Positions 24,469-33,830 of a stretch of DNA of 64,000 nt are shown here, piece after piece. Location of the stretch: positions 3,777 to 67,776 of the forward strand of contig JBIJDU010000005.1 in the NCBI GenBank assembly GCA_044343935.1. The letters are read 5' to 3'. A program made the position numbers and the translations under genes. Position 1 is the first letter of the stretch, and every line of letters starts with the position of its first letter. A model generated the notes under the pieces. It made no database searches. It saw only the letters and a list, made by a program, of their open reading frames with translations, and had not been told where the DNA came from. This DNA comes from AcAMD-5 sp044343935 (GTDB lineage: Bacteria; Actinomycetota; Actinomycetes; S36-B12; UBA5976).

Positions 24469-25875
24469 ATGGCCAAGACACTATCTGAGAAAGTATGGGA
24501 TGCCCATGTGGTGGCCGAAGGTGAAGGAAACAATCCAGATCTGCTTTACGTGGATCTCCATTTAGTTCATGAGGTAACTAGTCCACAAGCTTTCGATGGC
24601 TTACGAGCCGCAGGTCGTAACGTACGCCGACCAGATTTAACCGTGGCAACTGAAGACCACAACGTGCCAACGCTAGATATTGATAAACCGATCGCGGACC
24701 CAATTTCACGAGCTCAGGTTGAAGCGTTACGCAAAAATTGCGATGAATTTGGTGTCCCTAGATATTCGCTTGGTCATGCCGAACAAGGAATTGTGCACGT
24801 GGTTGGACCGCAAACAGGCCTAACCCAACCAGGCATGACCATTGTTTGCGGCGATTCCCATACCTCAACTCATGGCGCATTTGGTGCCTTGGCATTTGGA
24901 ATTGGCACTAGTGAAGTTGAGCATGTGCTCGCCACGCAGACGCTGCCGCTTAAGAAATTCAAAACTATGGCAGTTACGGTAAATAACAAATTGCCAGAAG
25001 GCGTCACCGCAAAAGATTTGATTTTGACCATCATTGCCAAGATTGGAACTGGTGGCGGTCAGGGATATGTTTTGGAATATCGCGGTGAAGCCGTGCGCAA
25101 CCTTTCGATGGAAGGCCGCATGACGATGTGCAATATGTCAATTGAGGGCGGCGCTCGCGCTGGCATGATTGCGCCAGATGAAACAACTTTTGCCTACATC
25201 GAAGGCCGCGATCGTGCACCAAAAGGAAAAGATTGGGAGAAAGCACTGGAATATTGGCGCACCTTGCCAACTGAAGATGGAGCCAAATTCGATCATGAAG
25301 TTATTTTGGATGCTGCAACACTTTCACCATTTGTTACTTGGGGAACAAATCCAGGCCAAGGTGCACCACTATCAGCCTCGGTACCAGATCCAGCGCAATT
25401 CAATGATCCGGTAGAGCGCACTGCGGCAGAGCGAGCGCTGCAATACATGGATTTGCAACCAGGTATTAAGTTAAAAGATATTTTCGTTGATACCGTGTTT
25501 TTAGGTTCGTGCACAAATGGTCGCATTGAAGATTTGCGCGCGGCAGCTGAAATTATTAACGGCAAGAAACTAGCCAACAACTTAAAGATGATTGTGGTGC
25601 CAGGCAGCGCTCGGGTTCGTTTGCAAGCAGAATCAGAAGGTCTCGATCAAGTTTTCCTGGCTGCTGGTGCGGAATGGCGCAGTGCTGGTTGCTCAATGTG
25701 TTTGGGAATGAATCCAGATAAATTGAGTCGGGGCGAACGCGCGGCATCAACTTCCAATCGAAACTTTGAAGGACGACAAGGTCCAGGTGGCAGAACTCAT
25801 TTAGTGTCACCACAAGTTGCTGCCGCAACTGCCGTGTTGGGTCATTTAGCTGAGCCAAAAGATTTGGGGATGTAA
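24469..25875 (+). CDS. leuC: 3-isopropylmalate dehydratase large subunit
   Basis: Aconitase-family 4Fe-4S subunit that isomerises 2- to 3-isopropylmalate, and probably citramalate to methylmalate. It is 468 residues from ATG 24469, which has AAGGAG 4 nt upstream. Upstream in-frame codons run back into the tRNA terminator and are not coding. Cluster cysteines are in FLGSCTNGRIEDL and GCSMCLGMNPD. VCGDSHTSTHGAFG is the substrate-binding region. Its stop shares one base with the leuD start. Confidence 0.96.
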   Translation: MAKTLSEKVWDAHVVAEGEGNNPDLLYVDLHLVHEVTSPQAFDGLRAAGRNVRRPDLTVATEDHNVPTLDIDKPIADPISRAQVEALRKNCDEFGVPRYSLGHAEQGIVHVVGPQTGLTQPGMTIVCGDSHTSTHGAFGALAFGIGTSEVEHVLATQTLPLKKFKTMAVTVNNKLPEGVTAKDLILTIIAKIGTGGGQGYVLEYRGEAVRNLSMEGRMTMCNMSIEGGARAGMIAPDETTFAYIEGRDRAPKGKDWEKALEYWRTLPTEDGAKFDHEVILDAATLSPFVTWGTNPGQGAPLSASVPDPAQFNDPVERTAAERALQYMDLQPGIKLKDIFVDTVFLGSCTNGRIEDLRAAAEIINGKKLANNLKMIVVPGSARVRLQAESEGLDQVFLAAGAEWRSAGCSMCLGMNPDKLSRGERAASTSNRNFEGRQGPGGRTHLVSPQVAAATAVLGHLAEPKDLGM

Positions 25876-26465
25876 TGGAAGCGTTCATCAAACACACCGG
25901 AGTTGGCGCGCCGCTGCGTCGTAGCAATGTTGATACCGATCAGATAATTCCAGCTGAGTATCTAAAGCGAATTACGCGTCATGGCTATGAAGATGCGCTC
26001 TTTAAAGCATGGCGAGATGACGAGTCATTTGTGCTTAATCACCCGATCTATAAAACCGCCACGGTATTAGTTGCTGGTCCTGAGTTTGGCACCGGCTCAT
26101 CTCGCGAGCACGCAGTTTGGGCGTTAATGGATTACGGTTTCAAGGTAGTAATTTCACCTAGATTTGCCGACATCTTTCGTGGCAACTCAGGTAAAGGTGG
26201 CTTGCTTACGGCGCAAGTTACAGATGAGGTAACTGAGCAACTTTGGGCCTACTTAGAAGCTGATCCCGGCGCAAAAATTACAGTTGATTTACCAACTCAG
26301 CAGATCACCGCAGGCGAGATTGTGGCTAGTTTTGAGATTGATCCATACGTTAAATGGCGCTTGCTTGAAGGACTAGATGACATTGGCATCACAATGCAAC
26401 AACTAGACCAAATCGGTGCTTTTGAGCAAAATCGAGCCAGTTGGCGGCCAAAAACCACCGCTTAG
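25875..26465 (+). CDS. leuD: 3-isopropylmalate dehydratase small subunit
   Basis: The 196-residue swivelling subunit that completes the LeuC active site. Family motifs are NVDTDQIIPAEYLKR, FGTGSSREHAVWAL and ISPRFADIFRGNSGKGGLL. The TAATG junction with leuC couples translation. It is separated from hup by about 115 bp with no other gene. Confidence 0.96.
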   Translation: MEAFIKHTGVGAPLRRSNVDTDQIIPAEYLKRITRHGYEDALFKAWRDDESFVLNHPIYKTATVLVAGPEFGTGSSREHAVWALMDYGFKVVISPRFADIFRGNSGKGGLLTAQVTDEVTEQLWAYLEADPGAKITVDLPTQQITAGEIVASFEIDPYVKWRLLEGLDDIGITMQQLDQIGAFEQNRASWRPKTTA

Positions 26466-26580
26466 GGCAAAAACCAGTTAGTTGTGAGGGAATTTCCTGC
26501 GTGTCGGCCATATCTATGGGGGAATTTGCCTACGCTTTGTGGGTCGGTAAGTAATCGGCAAACAACTTTGGAGGTTCTTC

Positions 26581-26877
26581 GTGAACAAGGCAGAACTAGC
26601 GGATGCAGTTGCCGCTGATCTGGACATCTCTCGCAAGCAAGCGCTAGAGGCAATTGATTCAGTACTAGACAACATCGTTCATGCTGTTGTCAAAGATGAC
26701 AAGGTTTCCCTTGTTGGCTTTGGTACCTTTGAAAAGGCTAAGCGAGCAGCTCGCAATGGCCGTAATCCACAAACTGGTGCGGTTGTAAAGATCCCAGCAA
26801 CTTCAGTGCCTAAATTCAAGGCAGGAGCAGAATTCAAAGGTCTAGTTTCAGGCAAGAAGAAGGCTTCTCGCAAATAA
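26581..26877 (+). CDS. hup: HU-family nucleoid protein
   Basis: A 98-residue DNA-bending histone-like protein: MNKAELADAVA, GFGTFEKAKRAARNGRNPQT (with the DNA-intercalating RNPQT arm), and a short basic tail GKKKASRK. Unlike mycobacterial HupB it lacks the long lysine-rich C-terminal domain. The GTG start has GGAGG 8 nt upstream, indicating strong initiation. It is followed by a clear terminator. The preceding 115 bp probably holds its promoter, but I could not pick a convincing -35/-10 pair. Confidence 0.96.
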   Translation: MNKAELADAVAADLDISRKQALEAIDSVLDNIVHAVVKDDKVSLVGFGTFEKAKRAARNGRNPQTGAVVKIPATSVPKFKAGAEFKGLVSGKKKASRK

Positions 26878-26895
26878 TTTGCTAAGTTTAGACAA

Positions 26896-26937
26896 CTCGG
26901 GCGTCAGGTGTTTTGCACTTGGCGCCCGAGATGTTTT
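26896..26937 (+). terminator. Intrinsic terminator of hup
   Basis: A 10-bp stem CTCGGGCGTC (26896-26905) with GGCGCCCGAG (26921-26930, one G-U) encloses a 15-nt loop and is followed by ATGTTTT. The loop contains the -35 box of the downstream plsC promoter. Confidence 0.85.
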
Positions 26938-26942
26938 AGGGT
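26913..26942 (+). promoter_or_regulatory. Promoter of plsC inside the hup terminator
   Basis: TTGCAC (26913-26918), an 18-nt spacer, then TAGGGT (26937-26942), ending 8 nt before the plsC ATG. The -35 box sits in the hup terminator loop and the -10 box directly follows the T-tract. Confidence 0.55.
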
Positions 26943-26950
26943 GAGGGCAC

Positions 26951-27685
26951 ATGAGCGCAGTTAAGCGAAAAGACAAATCATTTATCTGGTGGCTAGTTGC
27001 GGTGCTGCTTCAACCAAAAATGACATTGCTAACTAAACACGATTGGCGAAATTCAAACCGGGTAAATGTTGACAGCGGAATCATTTTTGCCGGCAACCAC
27101 ATTTCTTGGTTTGACTCATTTCCAGTTGCTCACTTTATGTGGGCGAATAATCGGCCACCGATTTATTTAGGTAAAGAATCTGTCTTCAAAGTAAAGGTAA
27201 TCGGATCGCTACTGCGCGCGCTCGATCAAATTCCAGTTAAGCGAAATACTGATGATGCCGCCAGTGCGCTTAGTTTTGCCGCAGAGCGAATCAATGCTGG
27301 TGAAGCAGTTGTAATTTATCCCGAAGGCACTATCACCAGAGATCCAGCGCTTTGGCCGATGAAAGGTAAAACTGGCGCAGTTCGATTAGCGCTACTAACT
27401 GGCGCTCCACTAATTCCATTTGCACAATGGGGAGCACAAGAAGTTATTCCACCGTATCAACTTAAGCTTAAATTGTTTCCTCGTAAAACTATGAAAATTA
27501 ATGTTGGCGAACCGATTGATATTAGTAAATATCAAGGTAAGCCAATTACTGATGAATTGCTTGCAATTGCCACCGAAGAATTGATGCAGCAAATAGCAGA
27601 TCTACTTGGCGAGTTGCGAAATGAAACGGCACCAACCAAACGTGAATCACTCTCGCAGTGGTTAGCGAAGAAAGATCAAGCCTGA
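26951..27685 (+). CDS. plsC: 1-acyl-sn-glycerol-3-phosphate acyltransferase-like protein
   Basis: Membrane-associated PlsC-family acyltransferase that would add the second acyl chain in phosphatidic acid synthesis. The 244 residues contain the catalytic HX4D motif (NHISWFD, His near 50 and Asp near 55) and YPEGT near 121 for acceptor binding. A hydrophobic segment FIWWLVAVLLQP lies at the N-terminus. In other actinobacteria gpsA usually follows. Here it is absent and a convergent trans-sulfuration gene overlaps the plsC 3' end by 10 bp. Confidence 0.88.
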   Translation: MSAVKRKDKSFIWWLVAVLLQPKMTLLTKHDWRNSNRVNVDSGIIFAGNHISWFDSFPVAHFMWANNRPPIYLGKESVFKVKVIGSLLRALDQIPVKRNTDDAASALSFAAERINAGEAVVIYPEGTITRDPALWPMKGKTGAVRLALLTGAPLIPFAQWGAQEVIPPYQLKLKLFPRKTMKINVGEPIDISKYQGKPITDELLAIATEELMQQIADLLGELRNETAPTKRESLSQWLAKKDQA

Positions 27686-28785
27686 TCTAGCGCTTGCGAT
27701 AAGTCTTGCCAAAGATCTTCAACATCTTCAATTCCCACACTTAATCTAATCAAGTTTTCCGGCACCCCAACAGGTTCATTTGCCCAGCGGCGACGGCGTT
27801 CAAGTTGAGATTCAACGCCACCTAAACTGGTTGAATGAGACCAAAGTTCCGTTGCGTTAGCCACTCGTTCACAAGCAGCCGCATCACCGGTTAAAACAAT
27901 TGAAAACACTGAGCCATAGCCACACATCTGCGATTTAGCTAATTCATAATCTGGATGGCTAGGTAATCCCAGGTGATAAACCTGCGCCACTTTTGGGTGA
28001 GTAGATAATCGCTGCGCTAAATCAAAAGCAGATGCTGATGCCCGATCCTGACGGAGTTGAAGTGTGCGAATTCCGCGTAAAAGTAGGTATGCGTCAAACG
28101 GACTTATCACCGCACCAATTAAAGTGCGAATATCTGCTAATTTTTGAAGCAATTCGGTGTTTCGAGTTATCAAAGCACCCGCCAGCAGATCAGAGTGGCC
28201 ACCTAATTGTTTGGTAGCGCTGTGCATCGAGATATCTGCGCCCAAATCAAGTGGAGATTGATGAAGTGAGCCAGCGAGCGTGTTATCAACTGCAGTAATC
28301 CCGCTAGTTGCCGCAGCAATCGCGCGGATATCCCACACTCGGATAGTGGGATTTGTTGGCGTATCTAACCAAACCAGATCTGCCGTTTCCGCCGCAGCGA
28401 TCATCGCGGCTTGATCTCCAGTTGGAATGAGTTTTAAGTTGATTCGGTTAGCGGTGGCTAATTCCTTTAATCTTTTGTCGATGCCGCTATAGCCAACATC
28501 GCCGGCAACTACTGTTGCGCCAACTGGTAGTAACTCAACTACTGCATTGAACGCTGCCATCCCGCTGCTGAATAGCAGAGCACTGCCATTTTCCAATGTG
28601 CCAATTGCGGTTTCGGTTGCCACCCAGGTGGGGTGGTTGTTTCGCGCATAGCCGTACTCGCCACCAGCATTAAATCCAGTACTAAGTGTGATGCTTGGGT
28701 TAAGTGGCGAGCCAGCATCATGACTGCGGCCAGCTTGCACCAACTTGGTCACTAGTTTCCAGCGATTTGGCTTTGATTTATCCAT
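27676..28785 (-). CDS. Trans-sulfuration PLP enzyme (cystathionine gamma-synthase/lyase family)
   Basis: A 369-residue Cys/Met-metabolism PLP enzyme. Visible are GYARNNHPTW, SSGMAAFNAVV (PLP phosphate site), the Asp-containing DNTLAG and the PLP-binding Lys in HSATKQLGGHSD. The usual C-terminal SLGGVESQLERR follows. Members make or cleave cystathionine, and the sequence alone does not separate synthase from lyase. It is transcribed leftward from a leaderless promoter facing ddl. Its last 10 bp overlap the plsC stop region. Confidence 0.85.
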   Translation of the reverse strand: MDKSKPNRWKLVTKLVQAGRSHDAGSPLNPSITLSTGFNAGGEYGYARNNHPTWVATETAIGTLENGSALLFSSGMAAFNAVVELLPVGATVVAGDVGYSGIDKRLKELATANRINLKLIPTGDQAAMIAAAETADLVWLDTPTNPTIRVWDIRAIAAATSGITAVDNTLAGSLHQSPLDLGADISMHSATKQLGGHSDLLAGALITRNTELLQKLADIRTLIGAVISPFDAYLLLRGIRTLQLRQDRASASAFDLAQRLSTHPKVAQVYHLGLPSHPDYELAKSQMCGYGSVFSIVLTGDAAACERVANATELWSHSTSLGGVESQLERRRRWANEPVGVPENLIRLSVGIEDVEDLWQDLSQALDQA

Positions 28786-28791
28786 GGCGTC

Positions 28792-28797
28792 AGGTTA
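28792..28797 (-). promoter_or_regulatory. -10 box of the trans-sulfuration gene
   Basis: TAACCT on the minus strand ends 6 nt before the ATG, giving leaderless spacing. It is identical to the leuA leader -10 box and diverges from the ddl promoter 17 bp away. Confidence 0.45.
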
Positions 28798-28814
28798 TCG
28801 GGTCGGGCAACCAC

Positions 28815-28820
28815 TAGGTT
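28815..28820 (+). promoter_or_regulatory. -10 box of leaderless ddl
   Basis: TAGGTT ends 6 nt before ATG 28827. The whole divergent intergenic region is only 41 bp, so the two promoters must overlap. Confidence 0.45.
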
Positions 28821-28826
28821 TTCAGC

Positions 28827-29846
28827 ATGGGAAAAACCATTGCCGTGTTATTTGGCGGACCAAGCAATGAGCACGAGATCTCATGCTTGAGTGCCAAAAC
28901 GGTGATGACTGCGCTGCAAGCTGCAGGTTATTTGGTTTATCCGGTTGCAGTTGATCGGGATTTGAATTGGCGGCATGTGCCAAGCGCAATCTCGGAGCTA
29001 GCGGCAATTTCAGATCGATTGCCCAGCACTGCTGATCTAACTGGTGAGCAGATATCAACGATAACAGCTGATCTCGCATTTCCAGTGCTGCATGGCGTAT
29101 GGGGTGAAGACGGCGGCGTGCAGCAACGACTAACAGAGTTGAAATTGCCATACGTCGGCTCTGGGGTGGCAGCATCAAAGTTAGCAATGGATAAAGCTGC
29201 AACTAAATCTGTGCTGTTTGAAATTGGTGTGCAGGTTGTGCCAGCAGTATTAGTGACCAAGTCAACTTGGGAATCCCAACTACCTCAAATTTCGCAATTA
29301 GGTGAAGACTTATTTATTAAGCCGTGCCATGGTGGCTCATCTCTGGGCGTTACGCATCTAAAATCACTAGAACAACTACCTGATGCGCTACAGCAAGTTT
29401 TCGCCTTGAGTGATGATGCAATTGTTGAAATTGCGGTATCAAGGCCGCGCGAAATTGAAATAGGCGTGCTACAGCAACCAGATGGCAAGTTAGTGATGAG
29501 TGTTTGTGGTGAAATCAAATTACGACCAGAGTTTGATTTTTATGATTATCAAGCGAAGTACTTAGCTGATGGCGCGGAGTTAATTGTTCCAGCTCAATTA
29601 TCTGATCAGACGTACCGTGCCATAAGTGAGGCTGCCCAAAATGCGTTTACCGCGCTAGGTTGCGCAGGACTTGCTCGAGTTGATTTCTTAGTTACAGCCG
29701 ATGACTTGATTTATCTTAATGAAGTTAACACTATGCCTGGCTTTACCCAGATTTCAATGTATCCAAAAATGTTTGCGGCATCTGGAATTGAACTGCCGGA
29801 ATTAGTTGATGCACTAGTTCAGCACGGACTTGCTGCCAGTAGGTAA
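28827..29846 (+). CDS. ddl: D-alanine--D-alanine ligase
   Basis: ATP-grasp enzyme that makes the D-Ala-D-Ala dipeptide for peptidoglycan. The 339 residues include LFGGPSNEHEISCLSA at the N-terminus, PVLHGVWGEDGGVQ, the ATP-binding KPCHGGSSLGVT, and Mg ligands in DFLVTADDLIYLNEVNTMPG. It starts an operon with thiL, 2 bp downstream. Confidence 0.96.
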   Translation: MGKTIAVLFGGPSNEHEISCLSAKTVMTALQAAGYLVYPVAVDRDLNWRHVPSAISELAAISDRLPSTADLTGEQISTITADLAFPVLHGVWGEDGGVQQRLTELKLPYVGSGVAASKLAMDKAATKSVLFEIGVQVVPAVLVTKSTWESQLPQISQLGEDLFIKPCHGGSSLGVTHLKSLEQLPDALQQVFALSDDAIVEIAVSRPREIEIGVLQQPDGKLVMSVCGEIKLRPEFDFYDYQAKYLADGAELIVPAQLSDQTYRAISEAAQNAFTALGCAGLARVDFLVTADDLIYLNEVNTMPGFTQISMYPKMFAASGIELPELVDALVQHGLAASR

Positions 29847-29848
29847 TT

Positions 29849-30802
29849 ATGAACACAGATTTGACCATGCAAGTTAGCGAACTCGATGAACATGAGTTGG
29901 TTCGATTAATTTTGTCGGTGCTGACAAAATATCAAACTTCGCAGTTAGTGGTTCAGCCAGGAGATGATGCCGCAGTTTTGCCTGGCCTTACCCAACCAAC
30001 TATCACAGCTGATCTATTGATTGAAGATGTTCATTTTCAAACAAATTGGTCAAGTGCATCCGATATCGGAACTAGAGCAGCTGCTGCGAATTTAGCAGAT
30101 TTAATTGCGATGGGAGCGCGACCAACTGCGCTAACGGTTTCGCTGGGTTTGCCAGCAACAACTCAGGTTGGGTATGTCATTGAATTAATTGAAGCGATTT
30201 CAGCTGAAGCCAGTTTAACTTCAGCACAAGTTGTTGGTGGCGATGTCACTAAAAGTGAAAAACTAGTTGTTTCAATTACTGCTGTTGGAGATTGTGAGAC
30301 CCGCAGGCCAATACTGCGCTCTGGAGCAGTTGTTGGAAATTTAGTTGGATTAATTGGTCGCATCGGTCATGCCCAAGCTGGCCTGGAATTATTAACCGCT
30401 GGCTTAACCAAACCCGCCGGTTTGATTGCAGCCCATCAGCGACCTATTGTTTCTTATCAAGCCGGTATTGCGGCTTGGCCAGTTGCCAACGCCATGATTG
30501 ATGTTTCAGATGGCTTGCTAGTTGACCTCGGCCATATTGCTCGAGCTTCTTCGGTAGCAATGTCATTAAGTTCAGCACAATTGGAAAACTTAGTTTCACC
30601 TGATTTAGTTGCAGCGGCAGCGGCACTGCGGGTCGATCCAGTTAGCATGCTGTTAAGCGGCGGCGATGACCATGCCTTTATCGTGGTTGCACCAGTGCTA
30701 CCCGAAGGGACAAAACAAATTGGTGAAGTGAAATCAGGTAGCGGTGTTTGGCTGGATAACCAACCAGCCCAATTACTGGGCTATCGACACTTTAGCGGCT
30801 GA
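29849..30802 (+). CDS. thiL: Thiamine-monophosphate kinase
   Basis: Phosphorylates thiamine phosphate to thiamine diphosphate, the cofactor of IlvB among others. The 317-residue PurM-like protein has VVQPGDDAAVL, TADLLIEDVHF with metal-binding Asp residues, NLADLIAMGARPTAL, and AMIDVSDGLLVDLGHIA. No TPP riboswitch precedes it, so expression follows ddl. Its last 11 bp overlap rpmB on the other strand. Confidence 0.93.
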   Translation: MNTDLTMQVSELDEHELVRLILSVLTKYQTSQLVVQPGDDAAVLPGLTQPTITADLLIEDVHFQTNWSSASDIGTRAAAANLADLIAMGARPTALTVSLGLPATTQVGYVIELIEAISAEASLTSAQVVGGDVTKSEKLVVSITAVGDCETRRPILRSGAVVGNLVGLIGRIGHAQAGLELLTAGLTKPAGLIAAHQRPIVSYQAGIAAWPVANAMIDVSDGLLVDLGHIARASSVAMSLSSAQLENLVSPDLVAAAAALRVDPVSMLLSGGDDHAFIVVAPVLPEGTKQIGEVKSGSGVWLDNQPAQLLGYRHFSG

Positions 30803-30980
30803 CGGTTTTGCCGGCTTTGATGCAAGAAGTGCAGGCATAAACTGCTTTTGAGTTACTACCTGTGCTTACTCGCACCTTCTGAATGTTTGGATTGAATCGC
30901 CGACGAGTCTTGTTTTCGGCATGCGAAACGTTGTTTCCGAAACGTGGGCCCTTGCCGCAGATTTCACACGTCGCAGCCAT
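30792..30980 (-). CDS. rpmB: 50S ribosomal protein L28
   Basis: A 62-residue L28 of the zinc-binding type: CEIC near residues 5-8 and CTSC near 50-53, with NNVSHAENKTRRRFNPNIQ between. The ATG has GAGGAG 7 nt upstream. A TAGTAT -10-like box (31038-31043, minus) would give a leader of about 50 nt with a GGGG/CCCC hairpin. It is a lone leftward gene between thiL and recG. Confidence 0.96.
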   Translation of the reverse strand: MAATCEICGKGPRFGNNVSHAENKTRRRFNPNIQKVRVSTGSNSKAVYACTSCIKAGKTVSR

Positions 30981-31060
30981 CTTGATCTCCTCAGGTATTG
31001 CCCTCGATCGGGGACATCCCCCAACGAGCAGAGGCGAATACTAACCCACGCCCTAATTTT

Positions 31061-31070
31061 GCGAGATACT
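31061..31070 (+). promoter_or_regulatory. Probable -10 region of recG
   Basis: GATACT (31065-31070), within GCGAGATACT, ends 7 nt before the recG ATG. This is leaderless spacing and the same hexamer as in front of iscS. Confidence 0.35.
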
Positions 31071-31077
31071 CACCGCC

Positions 31078-33288
31078 ATGGCCAAAGATTCGCTGCCCAA
31101 AGTCACCCTCCGCACCAAGCTGGGTGGATTACTCGGGGATGCCACCGCGAAGGCACTAAAGGCTGGCTTTGAGATTGTCGACGTGGCGGGGTTACTGCGG
31201 CATTACCCCAGAAGATATGCCGAGCGTGGCGAGCTAACTGACCTTAGTGCGCTGGTGCCAGGGGAGCATGCCACCGTGATGGCAGAGATCTCTCGAGTGG
31301 TGGAAATTCCCGGTCGCGGTAAAGCGGGCTCACGGTTGGAAGTTACCGTTACCGATGGTGTCGCAAATCTAGATCTGGCATTTTTTGCCTATGGCAAATG
31401 GCATCGCAGCAAATTAAAAGTTGGTGCGCGCGGGTTGTTTGCTGGCAAAGTTGGCGAATTTCGCGGTAGGCGACAACTGGCGCACCCGGAATATGCGTTA
31501 ATTCCAGAAGCGAATGACGATGATGTGGCAAGTGAGATTGCTGAAACTTTTGCTAACGCATTAATTCCAGTTTATCCAGCAACCGCTAAATTGCCATCGT
31601 GGCGAATTGCTCGAGCAATTGCAATTGTATTAGCGCAAGTAGAATTTGATGAAGATTCACTCCCTGAAAACATTCGCTCTAAACATAACTTAATTGGATT
31701 AGCGGATGCCTTTAAGCAAATTCATAAACCAACCACAAAACCTGAAATTGCAGCTGCAATTGAAAGATTCAGATTTGAAGAAGCATTCGTACTGCAAACT
31801 GCGCTTGCACAACGAAGATTGGCTGCGTTAGCTGTCCCAGCCATCAGTAGATCGTCAGGCAATGGCTTAGTTGAGCAATTTGATGCCCAGTTGCCATATC
31901 AGTTAACGCCAGGGCAGCAACAAGTTGCAGCTGAGATTTCTGCTGATGTAGGAAAAACGCAACCGATGAACAGGTTGCTGCACGGTGAAGTAGGTGCTGG
32001 TAAAACGGTGGTTGCACTTAGAGCCATGCTGCAAGTTGTCGCAAGCGGCGGCCAAGCAGCGCTGCTTGCCCCAACATCAGTGCTGGCAGCGCAGCACTAT
32101 CAATCAATTTCTAATTTGTTAGGCGAGTTAGGAAACGGGCCGCTGCTAAGTGGTAATCCAGTTGCAACCAAAGTTGTCTTAGTTACAGGTGCAATGAGTG
32201 CGGGAGCAAAGCGCGCAGCGCTCGCCGAAATCGCAGCTGGTGAGGTAGGAATTGTGATTGGCACGCACGCACTACTGGAAGAACAAGTGCAGTTTCTAGA
32301 TTTAGGATTAGTAGTAGTTGACGAGCAACATCGCTTCGGCGTGGAACAGCGGGATCGCTTAAGCGAGCGCGGCAGAGCAGGAACCCGGCCACACCTCTTA
32401 GTAATGACGGCAACACCTATTCCACGTACCGTTGCGATGACGGTATTTGGTGACTTGGACGTCTCTCAGTTAACTACGCTGCCGCAAGGCCGAAAAGAGA
32501 TCGCAACACATGTGGTTGCCTCAGCGGAGCAGCCAGCACATTTAGCTCGTGTTTGGCAACGGATAACGGAAGAAGCAGCAGCAGGTCATCGCATATTTAT
32601 TGTTTGCCCGCGAATTGGTGGGGACGCTGCGGAAGATGATTTACCAGAAAGCGAAGATCAGAAACGACCGCCGCTCGCAGTGCTCGATGTGTTGACCAAA
32701 TTGCAATCAGGTCCGCTGGCGCAACTTCGATTAGCTGCACTACATGGCCGATTAAGTGCTGAAGAAAAAACGGCACTGATGAACAGATTTAACTCAACTG
32801 CAGCAGATGCCCTGGACGTGTTGGTGTGTACTACGGTGATTGAAGTTGGTGTTGATGTGCCAACGGCAACGATGATGGTAGTACTAGATGCAGATCGTTT
32901 CGGCATAGCTCAGTTACATCAGCTGCGTGGCCGAGTGGGTCGTGGCGGATTACCGGGGTTGTGTGTTTTGGTAACAGAGTCCGAACCAGACTCGTTGGCG
33001 CGACAACGATTAGCTGCGGTAGCAGCAACTAATGATGGCTTCGTGCTCGCTGAGGTTGATTTGGAACAACGCCGTGAAGGTGACGTGCTTGGTGCAACGC
33101 AATCTGGCCTGAAGTCCAAACTGCGATTACTTGAAGTAACTAAACATGCACAGGTTGTTGAGGTAGCCAGAACGGCGGCATTTGATTTAGTTCAATCAGA
33201 TCCAGAGTTAACAAAGCATTTAGGGTTGCGCAGTGCAGTTGCGGCAATAGTGGGCGATGAGGGAGCGGAGTGGCTAGCTAAATCATGA
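31078..33288 (+). CDS. recG: ATP-dependent DNA helicase RecG
   Basis: Branch-migration helicase that regresses stalled forks and processes recombination intermediates. The 736 residues have an N-terminal wedge/OB domain, Walker A in HGEVGAGKTVVALRA, motif II DEQH in VVVDEQHRFGVEQR, motif III MTATPIPRT, and motifs V-VI ending in HQLRGRVGRGG. Its stop overlaps the rsmD start (ATGA). The DAK2-domain gene that often sits between rpmB and recG in actinobacteria is absent. Confidence 0.96.
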   Translation: MAKDSLPKVTLRTKLGGLLGDATAKALKAGFEIVDVAGLLRHYPRRYAERGELTDLSALVPGEHATVMAEISRVVEIPGRGKAGSRLEVTVTDGVANLDLAFFAYGKWHRSKLKVGARGLFAGKVGEFRGRRQLAHPEYALIPEANDDDVASEIAETFANALIPVYPATAKLPSWRIARAIAIVLAQVEFDEDSLPENIRSKHNLIGLADAFKQIHKPTTKPEIAAAIERFRFEEAFVLQTALAQRRLAALAVPAISRSSGNGLVEQFDAQLPYQLTPGQQQVAAEISADVGKTQPMNRLLHGEVGAGKTVVALRAMLQVVASGGQAALLAPTSVLAAQHYQSISNLLGELGNGPLLSGNPVATKVVLVTGAMSAGAKRAALAEIAAGEVGIVIGTHALLEEQVQFLDLGLVVVDEQHRFGVEQRDRLSERGRAGTRPHLLVMTATPIPRTVAMTVFGDLDVSQLTTLPQGRKEIATHVVASAEQPAHLARVWQRITEEAAAGHRIFIVCPRIGGDAAEDDLPESEDQKRPPLAVLDVLTKLQSGPLAQLRLAALHGRLSAEEKTALMNRFNSTAADALDVLVCTTVIEVGVDVPTATMMVVLDADRFGIAQLHQLRGRVGRGGLPGLCVLVTESEPDSLARQRLAAVAATNDGFVLAEVDLEQRREGDVLGATQSGLKSKLRLLEVTKHAQVVEVARTAAFDLVQSDPELTKHLGLRSAVAAIVGDEGAEWLAKS

Positions 33289-33830
33289 CTCGAATTATCG
33301 CTGGAAAATTTAAGGGACAACGAATTGCAGTTCCACAGCAAGGCGTGCGGCCAACTACAGATCGAGTTCGGGAAGCAATATTTAATGCGTTAGATGCCAG
33401 ATTAGATTCTTGGCAAGAGCAAAATGTGCTTGATGTTTTTGCTGGTTCTGGTGCGCTGGGTATGGAGTCACTTTCACGAGGTGCTCGTGCTGCAACATTT
33501 TTAGAAAAAGATCGCACCACTGCAGCTGTGATAAATCAGAATATACAAAAAATTGGCGCTGCAGGAAAAGTAGTTGTTGGGGCAGCAGACACATTCCGAC
33601 CTACAGAGCAATATTCGCTAGTTTTTCTCGATCCGCCCTTTGCGATTGCCGATAGCTATTTGTTTGAACTGCTAACCAAATTTGCGCCAAACATCAGCAT
33701 TGGCGGACTGGTTTTAGTGGAGCGTGGCAAGCAGCATGAATTTAGTTGGCCGGCTGGATATTCCCAGATACTTGAGCGAGGATACGGGGATAGTCTTATC
33801 TTCTTGGCAGAGCGACAGGATGCATCATGA
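33285..33830 (+). CDS. rsmD: 16S rRNA (guanine(966)-N2)-methyltransferase
   Basis: SAM-dependent methyltransferase of 181 residues acting on 16S rRNA G966. Typical N-terminal RIIAGKFKGQRIAVP and RPTTDRVREAIFNAL are followed by the SAM motif VLDVFAGSGALGMESLSRGA and the catalytic DPPF in VFLDPPF. It overlaps recG and coaD by 4 bp each. Confidence 0.95.
   Translation: MTRIIAGKFKGQRIAVPQQGVRPTTDRVREAIFNALDARLDSWQEQNVLDVFAGSGALGMESLSRGARAATFLEKDRTTAAVINQNIQKIGAAGKVVVGAADTFRPTEQYSLVFLDPPFAIADSYLFELLTKFAPNISIGGLVLVERGKQHEFSWPAGYSQILERGYGDSLIFLAERQDAS

Noticed and set aside
29847..29849. A TPP riboswitch controlling thiL.
   Set aside because: Only 2 bp separate ddl and thiL, and no THI-box-like sequence was found nearby.
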